Origin: Cristatella mucedo
Taxonomy: Eukaryota > Bryozoa > Phylactolaemata > Cristatellidae
Assembly: GCA_009760855.2 (NCBI GenBank)
Contig: WPIO01000036.1
Span: forward strand, 1,542,001-1,606,000
Length of the DNA: 64,000 bases
Direction of reading: 5' to 3'
Position 1 is the first letter of the stretch. Each line of letters opens with the position of its first letter. The translations under genes were made by a program, and so were the position numbers. Below, one piece after another: positions 32,440 through 64,000 of this stretch. The notes below the pieces were generated by a model that searched no databases, was not told the DNA's origin, and saw only the letters and a program-made list of their open reading frames with translations.

Positions 32440-33450
32440 ATATTAATAATAATGCACTTGATAAAGCGCCCTCAGAGAACTTGATCTCTTTCTAGGCGCT
32501 TTACATTTGCTGCAAAGGGAAATGCAATTGAATGGTAAGTAAAATCATGCTTGAAAAACAAACAAAATGAATAACATGGTTAGGGGTGACATGCACAGGG
32601 TCAGCATGCAAATATGGTTAGTGGCAGCATGCACAGTGTCAGCACGCATAAGCACGTGAAGAACGAATCACAGGGACCCACTAAATGCTGTCCTAAATAG
32701 GTGTGTTTTTAGGTTCCTTTTAAATGTGGTCAGATCAGGGGATGTTCTGACGCTGGTCGGGAGGGAGTTCCCGGCTTTGGGAGCATACGAACTAAACGCA
32801 CGGTCTCCAAAGGATTTAAGGTTTGTACGAGGTATTTCTAGACTGTTGGATTCCGAAAAGCGGGTGGTACGATGCTTGGCCTGATGGGGGAGTATGTCGG
32901 AGAGATAGGCTGGATCCATAGAATGAAGGGACCTAAAAGTGAGTGACAAAACCTTGAAGTCAATCCGTTGCTTGACTGGTAGCCAGTGCAGGTCGGCGAG
33001 AAGTGGAGTAATGTGGCAACTGCGACGCTCACGACAGACAAGCCTAGCTGCAGAGTTTTGCACCAGCTGCAATCGCCTGATCGCACATGCTGGTAGGCCA
33101 GTAAGAAGTGAGTTGCAGAAGTCGAGACGGGATGTCACGAATGCATGGACCAACTTCGACGTGGTATCCTTATCTAAACAAGCCCGAATTGTAGCAATGT
33201 TATGTAGCTGAAAGTAGGCAGATTTGATTGTGGAGCTGATGTGGTCGTCTAGCGAGAGGTCACTTTGGAACATGACACCTAGATTTCGTGCAGATTCAAC
33301 AGGAGATATGCTGGCAGAGCCAATTTTGAGCGTCAGCCTTTCCAATTTCTGAATCACACTGGGTTTGCCCATAACTAGTAAGTTAGTTTTATCATGGTTT
33401 AGTTTTAGAAAATTTGCTGCCATCAATGTGTCGATGTAGTCACTGCTGGA
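32440..33450 (-). mobile_element. LINE-A 3' copy, well preserved
   Basis: ATT tail, hairpin and UTR at 32440-32660, then an open 263-codon frame (32668-33459) from MAANFLKLNHDKTNLLVMGK to HLFRTAFSGSL. The frame lacks the catalytic RT core, so it is only the C-terminal part; the 5' end is truncated. Confidence 0.88.
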
Positions 33451-33479
33451 AGCACTCATCCTCGTCTATTCACTATTCG

Positions 33480-34278
33480 TTACAGGGCGCCTGAGCCCGC
33501 CTCTGGAAAGTCCAGGATTTCAATGCTACTGCGACGGCAGATCGCCAAAATACGCTTCCAAAGTATGCCTATCTTGATTGCGTGTGTTTCGATCTGCGGG
33601 GATGTGTAGCGAGCGCGATCTCCCGAAGAATTAGCAAGTAGCGCCAGAACGTGGGCAGCGGCTCACGTTCCCCCAAATGACGCGGAGACTCGGGACGAGA
33701 GGTTTTCGCTGGCAGCTTGAGTCCCGCTTGACCGGCTCGGAGCTTTGCTCGGTCAGCTGGAGCATCACACCGCCGCCTAGCACCGAGTTCTCAGTGCAGG
33801 TCGGTCCGGATGGGAGACCTACCGAAATAGTGACGCGATTACCAGCCCGATCCCGCAACGCCGGTCTCAAGCCCCTCGCTTACTTGCCGGGGCAGTTATT
33901 ACTCGAGATCGCATTGTAGCGGCAGGGAAGGGTGACCGTACCGTAGCCAAAGTAAAAGAAATAAATGTGACCTTCGCTTGACCATTTCATTATTGCGTTT
34001 CACTTTTTGGTCACAGACAAATTTTTCCCTTCTACGGGTACGCGACCTGGCCCCGATTATCCACCCCGATCATCCACGCTGGTGCTGGTATCGCTATAAT
34101 GTAACCGAGTTCCAGGGGTCAGAGGCTAATTCCCGCCAAACCCCGCCATACTCCGGCCACGCTGCCGCTCGCCACACCGCCGAGCTAGGGTAAGACGAGC
34201 GGCCGTCAGGGTAAATCTCTTTATAATAACGCATGTGCCAACTACAAATGGGAACTAAACAAGTCTACAGGGAGTGTC
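33480..34278 (+). other. Unassigned, GC-rich; possible Ty3/gypsy LTR remnant
   Basis: At 33596-33612 a purine-rich GCGGGGATG precedes TGTAGCGAGCGCGATC, the way a polypurine tract precedes many gypsy-type LTRs, and AATAAA is at 33960-33965. No second copy and no coding domain are visible, so this is only a suggestion. Confidence 0.25.
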
Positions 34279-34283
34279 CTATA

Positions 34284-34573
34284 TGTGGTCTGATTATATG
34301 CAGGCCGGTACCGCTCCTTCCTTAAACAGCTGTCAGGAGCATCACCGGTGGTGCATAGCTGTGGTCCGCCTGTGGTGTGGTTTGGACAGGCCGGTAACCA
34401 CAGTCAGATGGTGGACTCACCATCGGGGTCGGCAAAAACAGCCGTGGGCGAGGAGGGGAATTCAGTGGGGAGAGAGGGGCGAGTGAAGTCGTGCTCCCTC
34501 TGCTCGGTAGTAGAATAAACTGTTGGTGTTGGTTCTGTGCGGGCGTTCTTCGTGTAAGGCACATCGAAGCACA
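34284..34573 (+). repeat. 5' LTR
   Basis: 290 bp, TG...CA, with AATAAA at 34514-34519. Identical by eye to the 3' LTR. Confidence 0.93.
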
Positions 34574-34587
34574 AGCTATTTCTTGGG

Positions 34588-34782
34588 ATGGAGTCGATGG
34601 CATCAATGGTAATGCTAGGCAAAATCGAACCTTATGACGGCAAAACGGACTTCGTCGCGTGGGTACGTCGACTGGACTCCGTGGCCAAGACGAACAAGAT
34701 TAAAGATGAGGATCTTGCCGCACTCATGCCCTTGTATTTAACCGGCGGAGCTTTTGCCGTCTATGAAGGGCTGGTGGACTGA
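34588..34782 (+). pseudogene. Truncated gag-like frame of the LTR element
   Basis: A 64-codon frame starting 14 bp after the 5' LTR; the product has KIEPYDGKTDFVAWVRRLDS, typical of the N-terminal part of a retrotransposon gag. It stops before any zinc-knuckle motif. Most of gag appears deleted. Confidence 0.6.
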
Positions 34783-36127
34783 TAAATGTGACTATACGAA
34801 GGTGAAACGCGCACTCAGCGCCGGCGGCGTCCGCGTAGGGCACGACGGTGAAGGCCAAGTTGACTTCGGTAATGAGGCTCCAACGACCCGATGCATCCGC
34901 GGCGAAAGAAACAGTGTAACCTGCCCTCACTCACCCCCGGCCACCGACGTTTCGCTCATTGCAAAGGTCGGAAATTCGAGCGAGCTAACAGTCTCCGACA
35001 AAGATTTTACTGCCATATTCCACGATAGCGCGTGGCACGTGCGCTGGAACTGGAAAGAAGGCGTACAGGCCCCCATGCTGCAGAACCGCGTGTCCTCATA
35101 TCGCATCCCGGCTGAGGTAGAAGTAGAATATGAACGGGAAGTGGAGGACTGGATAAAGTGTGGCTGGCTTCAACCTTTTCACGGGGAGTGCGGTGGGCTG
35201 ATTCCCTTGATGGCGGTGGTCCAAAGCAGCAAAGGGAAAGTGAGGCCCGTCCTCGACTATCGCGAGCTCAACCAGTTCGTGTCGAGTCACACGGCTGAAG
35301 GCGACGTGTGCAGTAATAAACTTCGTGCATGGCGGCGAATGGGACGAAACGTAAGCGTCGTGGACCTGCGTAAGGCCTATTTGCAAATTCACGTAGACCC
35401 ATCATTGTGGAAGTACCAGGTGGTTGAATTTCATGGCCGCCGATACTGCCTGACTCGCCTGGGTTTCGGCCTTAACGTTGCACCAAAAATAATGACTGTT
35501 ATCTTAAATAAAGTGTTGTCTATGGATGAGCGGGTCAGATCCGGCACGGATTCGTATGTTGACGACATTTTGGCGAACAATGATATCGTCTCAAACGACC
35601 GTGTGATTGAGCTTCTCCGCGAGTACGGACTTGAAGCAAAACCACCTGAAAAGTTAGAGGGTGGTCGTGTCCTAGGCCTCCGCATTGACAGTAAACGCAA
35701 CGAGCTCGTATGGCGCCGAGATAATGCCATAGGCTCTGTACAGTCAGTGCTGACGCGGCGAGAATTATTTTCTTGGTGTGGGCAACTCGTCGGGCATTTT
35801 CCGGTAGCCGGCTGGCTGCGACCTGCTTGCAGTTACCTCAAACGTATAGCCAGCGAGCAGGACTGGGAAAGCAAAGTGCCGAGTGAGGTTCTGGAAATTG
35901 CTCGCGACGTCCATCGCAGGGTGCTAGCTTCTGATCCGGTGACTGGCGCGTGGCAGGTGTCCAATGTCGTCAGCGGAAAATTGTGGTGCGATGCGAGCAG
36001 CATCGCTATTGGAACGTGCCTTGAAATTGACGGTAAAGTGGTTGAGGATGCCTCTTGGCTTCGAAAGCCGGACGATACTTCGCATATAAAACACCGCCGA
36101 GCTAGAAGCCGTCATCAAAGGCCTTAA
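34754..36127 (+). pseudogene. Pol part 1 of the LTR element: RT and start of RNase H
   Basis: A 457-codon frame. RT landmarks: GKVRPVLDYRELN (about 35240), SVVDLRKAYLQIHVD (35365), YCLTRLGFGLNVAPK (35445) and catalytic YVDD (35555). RNase H begins at KLWCDASSIAIG (35980). The frame is lost at a run of A near 36090, and its true continuation lies in another frame. The first 100 or so codons do not look like protease. Confidence 0.85.
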
Positions 36128-36267
36128 CATCGCTATTGCGTGGGGACTTCAGAAAGTCCAAATCGTGACTGATTCAACTTCGGTGTTTGGTTGGCTGAAG
36201 TCATTGATCGACGGGGATAAACCCGTGAGGACGCGCGGGCATGGGAGAGGCGATAATTTGACGACGA

Positions 36268-37434
36268 TTGGGCCTACTCCGAGATATTATAACGGAGTGC
36301 AATCTGGAGACGACTGTCAGCCTAGTAAGGTCGCCGGAGAACAAAGCGGACCATCTGACGCGAGTGCCGCAAAGGTGGTTGAAGTTCACGACTTGCTGTA
36401 CCGGTGCCGTGGCTCCCGAGGTCAGTTTGGCGACTCCCAATATCGACCTGAAGCAATTCCACAATCTGCACCACCTGGGCGTCGACAGGACGCTATACCT
36501 GGCGAGGCTATGTCACCCTAATGCGAACATCCGCAGAACCGATGTAGAACGAATTGTTCGTTCCTGTCTTCGCTGCAGATCAGTGGATCCGTCGCCGATT
36601 TCGTGGCAGCGAGGCAGTCTTGACGTCACCGAACCCTGGTCTCGTCTTGCGATAGATGTCACGCACTACCGCAATGAGAAATATCTGACGCTGGTGGATT
36701 GTGGGCCCAGCAGATTCACGCTATGGCGGCCCATTCCTAGCGAAGATGTGCACCTTATCACCAGAGTGCTGGAGCAAATCTTTCGAGAGAGAGGCCCACC
36801 TACGCAGCTTCTGATGGACAACAGCGCCTCGTTCCGATCTGAGGCAGTTCGGCGTCTCTGCGAACGCTGGGGCGTTGAGACCGTCTACCGGTGTGCTTAC
36901 CGACCGGAAGGCAACGGCATAGTCGAACGCATGCATCGGACTATCAAGGGCATGGCAGCTCGCACCGGTAGAGGAGTACTAGATATGGTGTACTGGTACA
37001 ATTCGGCGCCGACTGAGGGGATAAAGGGCGAAACCGTGCCTCACAGGTGGTTATTTACATATGAATGGCGGTGCCCGCTCCAGCCAAAGAAGATACAGCA
37101 TTGCAACACCCAATCTGCCATTAACTACACAGCGGGCCAAAGGGTTTTTGTGAAACCAGCCGATGCGCGGTGTACATCAGAATGGCCGGAAGGGATTGTG
37201 ACCTCAGGGACTCACGGCCTTGGTGTCGAGGTGAACGGAATCCGAAGACACGTGTCGGACGTCAGGTTAGTTCCGGACGCTGAGCCAGTATTACCGGCTC
37301 AGCTGCCAGCACCCTCCCAGATAAGAGGCGGAGATGATGAGCATGCTGGGACAGAGGAAAGGGGCGGCCACCAGCTTCGCGTGCGGTCGGAACTGCAGCA
37401 CCCACGTTGGTTCTCCGACTACGTCATGGACTGA
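36268..37434 (+). pseudogene. Pol part 2 of the LTR element: end of RNase H and integrase
   Basis: A 388-codon frame. Begins in the last RNase H region (SLVRSPENKADHLTRVP), then the integrase zinc finger with H-x3-H at FHNLHHLG and C-x2-C at CLRCRS. The core has AIDVTHY, LLMDNSASF and IVERMHRT, giving the D, D, E triad. The RNase H frame upstream (36090-36267) is interrupted by a shift and a TGA. Confidence 0.85.
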
Positions 37435-37509
37435 TCTGTACGTCAGGGGACATACAGTGCGCTACTCGCATTGCAGCTGGAAACTTGTGACCTTAAGGTC
37501 AAGGGAGCG

Positions 37510-37799
37510 TGTGGTCTGATTATATGCAGGCCGGTACCGCTCCTTCCTTAAACAGCTGTCAGGAGCATCACCGGTGGTGCATAGCTGTGGTCCGCCTGTG
37601 GTGTGGTTTGGACAGGCCGGTAACCACAGTCAGATGGTGGACTCACCATCGGGGTCGGCAAAAACAGCCGTGGGCGAGGAGGGGAATTCAGTGGGGAGAG
37701 AGGGGCGAGTGAAGTCGTGCTCCCTCTGCTCGGTAGTAGAATAAACTGTTGGTGTTGGTTCTGTGCGGGCGTTCTTCGTGTAAGGCACATCGAAGCACA
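37510..37799 (+). repeat. 3' LTR
   Basis: 290 bp, TG...CA, AATAAA at 37740-37745; preceded by TTAAGGTCAAGGGAGCG. Confidence 0.93.
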
Positions 37800-37804
37800 C
37801 TATA

Positions 37805-38615
37805 CACAGTACACTATGGGGGCGCAAGACGACACAGCAAGCGCGAACAAACGTGTTTGTTAGGGTCTGTCGGCTTCTGCAGTCCTGTCGTTGTACCGAC
37901 TCCGAATCCAACAGTACGAGCGTACGCCATCCAAAACCCGGCTGGCTGAGTAACTGCTTGGCTAGTCCGAGTCGACAAGTACCACAGTCATAAGCTTCCA
38001 CCGAAAGACGCCAATACAGGGGTGGGGGGGGGGGGGTTACGAACACGCTACATAGGGAACGCGGAATATACAAGTCAACAACGAGCGAACTATCCAGATC
38101 CGCTCGGGCCTTGGGTACTCGTTCCCTTGCGTGCGTGGCAGCATCGTCGGAGCACGCCCGCACGAATCCAGGTGCATAACTCGGCGAGACCGGGAGCCTC
38201 CAACACCGCGACTTACTTGGTCAACTCCTCCTACCCAAGAGCCCTGGTGACCTTACGTCCTCGCACATGCCGTAGGGTCCGACCCCGGCCTAGCCGGTGA
38301 CCCTTACCCTCATTATAGCCGCCGTGTCCCAGCCAACCGAACCCAGCCTGGGTACAATAAGTCATGTAAATACCTTTTTCGAGCTTCGGTGGCAGTGCAT
38401 GCGCAAGTAAACCAATATGATGCCTCGTAATTGCTGCTAATTACCGCGAGCGTACGGTATTTTGATGTCGCCCTGTGAACTGAATGATCCCGTTACTCGA
38501 GGCTATCGAGAGGTGTGATGAGAAAAGTCGTTGGTTGATCGAAGCTGCGGACAGGCAGTAGGTTGTATCTTTTGCACTTGCCAGTGTTCAAGCTGGCTCG
38601 AAGACAAAATGACGG
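37805..38615. other. No gene seen; GC-rich unassigned stretch
   Basis: Contains a G run at 38022-38036 and no open frame with recognisable domains. Before the LTR element inserted it was continuous with 33480-34278, so the two flanks may belong to one older element. Confidence 0.4.
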
Positions 38616-38622
38616 TTAACTA

Positions 38623-39314
38623 TCCCGTCTCGACTTCTGCAACTCACTGCTTACTGGCCTACCAGCATGTGCGCTCAGGCGATTGCAGCAAGTGTAAAAC
38701 TCTGCAGCTAGGCTTGTCTGTCGTGAGCGTCGCAGTTGCCACATTACTCCACTTCTCGCCGACCTGCACTGGCTACCAGTCAAGCAACGGATTGACTTCA
38801 AGGTTTTGTCCCTCACTTTTAGGTCCTTTCATTCTATGGCTCCAGCCAATCTCTCAGATATACCCCCCATTAGGCCAAGCATCGTACCACCCGCTTTTCG
38901 GAATCCAACAGTCTACCAATACTTCGTACAAACCTCAAATCCTTTGGAGACCGTGCATTTAGTTCGTATGCTCCCAAAGCCTGGAACTCCCTCCCGACCA
39001 GCGTCAGAACATCCCCTGACCTGACCACATTTAAAAGGAACCTAAAATCACACCTATTTAGGACAGCATTTAGTGGGTCCTTGTGATTCGTCCTTGATGT
39101 GCTTATGCGTGCTGACACTGTGCATGCTGCCACTAACCACATTTGCATGCTGACCCTGTGCATGTCACCCTAACCATGTTATTCATTTTGTTTGTTTTTC
39201 AAGCATGATTTTACTTACCATTCAATTGCATTTCCCTTTACAGCAAATGTAAAGCGCCTAGAGAGAGAGATTAAGTTCTCTGAGGGCGCTTTATCAAGTG
39301 CATTATTATTATTA
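38623..39314 (+). mobile_element. LINE-A insertion with 7-bp target duplication
   Basis: Starts TCCCGTCTCGACTTCTGC (5' truncated), runs through the C-terminal region, UTR, hairpin and ATT tail. TTAACTA flanks it at 38616-38622 and 39315-39321. Frameshifted. Confidence 0.85.
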
Positions 39315-39689
39315 TTAACTACGCCCGATGGAATGGAAAAGTAACCCCGAACCATTTGCCATACCGCAGGAAAAGGCCACGGATAGCGCTTGTCTTACAG
39401 ACGCTATTGAATTGCCAGCACGTCGTATTATATGTCAATGCTCACAGCGCATGCGCACGCCATCCGCGGAGCCGCAGCAGCTCTGTCGGCGCAACGTGCG
39501 GCAAGGGCAGACGATTCCAACGCCGGCAAGCCCCAGCGAACTGCACAAGCGGAACTTAAGCCTAGTTAGCCCTAACCCCGTGCGCGGAAACTGGGGGAAA
39601 GTTCGACAAGCGAGGAATAAAGAAAGCAAAATTCTGCAGTGATGCTTTTAAGGATGCCATAGTCGGCAAAAGAAGCAAAGCGCGAAAGA

Positions 39690-39995
39690 GGAAGACCTGG
39701 ACATTATACGCCCTTAGTTCGGATGCTTCCAAAGCCTGGAACTGACTCCCGAGTTATGTCACGACACCCCACTGACTAGACGACATTTTAAAAAAGCTTA
39801 AAACGCACCTGGTTCTCACAGCATTTGCTAGGCACTTGTGAATTGCCCTCAGTGTGCTTACGCGTGCGGACGCTGCGTAAGTTATCATTAGCCACACAAC
39901 GAAACGTTTCACTTACAGCTGATGTAAAGTGCCTAGAGAGAATAAGTTCTCTGAAGGCGCTATACAAATGTATTATTCTAATTATTATTATTATT
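39690..39995 (+). mobile_element. LINE-A 3' fragment
   Basis: Carries VRMLPKPGTDSRVMSRHPTD-like sequence, the 3' UTR, the hairpin (39920-39965) and ATT repeats; diverged. Confidence 0.7.

Positions 39996-64000
<24,005 letters not shown>

Larger units (their letters stand above)
34279..37804 (+). mobile_element. LTR retrotransposon with target duplication, recent, internally defective
   Basis: Two 290-bp LTRs (34284-34573 and 37510-37799) begin TG and end CA and look identical by eye. The 5-bp duplication CTATA flanks them at 34279-34283 and 37800-37804. The interior (2936 bp) encodes a short gag-like start, reverse transcriptase, RNase H and integrase in the order RT-RH-IN, as in Ty3/gypsy and BEL elements; I cannot place it more finely. 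No protease or zinc knuckle is visible, pointing to an internal deletion near 34780-34950. The pol frame is broken at about 36090 and 36240, with a stop near 36259. AAGGGAGCG before the 3' LTR may be the polypurine tract. Confidence 0.93.

Noticed and set aside
34274-34486. Open frames within the LTRs (also 37509-37712 and the minus strand)
   Set aside because: They exist twice because the LTRs are identical; no domain.
39328-39642. A 104-codon frame upstream of TMEM259
   Set aside because: No motif, between two LINE-A fragments, and no splice link to exon 1 that I can defend.

Overview
The window is nuclear DNA from an animal, most likely an invertebrate; I cannot resolve the phylum. Genes are split by GT-AG introns. 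About a third or more of the sequence is retrotransposon debris (non-LTR LINEs, tRNA-derived SINEs, one LTR element), and there are long CA/TG and CT microsatellites. There is no bacterial gene organisation and no CRISPR array.

Two host genes lie head to tail on the + strand. The first is a complete orthologue of the spliceosomal tri-snRNP protein PRPF6: 21 coding exons between 2673 and 23360, 932 codons plus stop. Every exon junction keeps the frame, and one intron uses a GC donor. The second is membralin (TMEM259), a multi-pass ER membrane protein of the ERAD machinery. It starts at 40862, and ten coding exons are visible before the window ends inside the alanine-rich C-terminal region.

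Layout: 1-2670 holds a decayed hAT-like transposase, LINE pieces and the PRPF6 upstream region. 2673-23360 is PRPF6, with LINE and SINE pieces in the larger introns (especially 6.4-8.5 kb and 8.7-13.2 kb) and two very long CT tracts in introns 16 and 17. 23361-40861 is a repeat-rich intergenic block: a nearly full-length LINE-A, a decayed gene of a widespread uncharacterised family, LTR remnants, and a recent LTR retrotransposon with identical LTRs and a 5-bp target duplication. 40862-64000 is membralin, whose introns 5-7 are filled by LINE-A, LINE-B and SINE insertions.

Two LINE families are clear. LINE-A is CR1/L2-like and ends in a hairpin followed by (ATT)n. LINE-B has related endonuclease and reverse transcriptase domains but a different 3' end. 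Each has inserted into the other, and one LINE-A copy sits inside another with a 6-bp target duplication. A tRNA-derived SINE (SINE-1) ends in the same hairpin as LINE-A, which suggests LINE-A mobilises it. A second tRNA-derived SINE (SINE-2) has a different tail. I found no clearly new functional system. The most interesting signals are the SINE-1/LINE-A tail sharing, the young but coding-dead LTR element, and a perfect palindrome resembling a lox site upstream of membralin.
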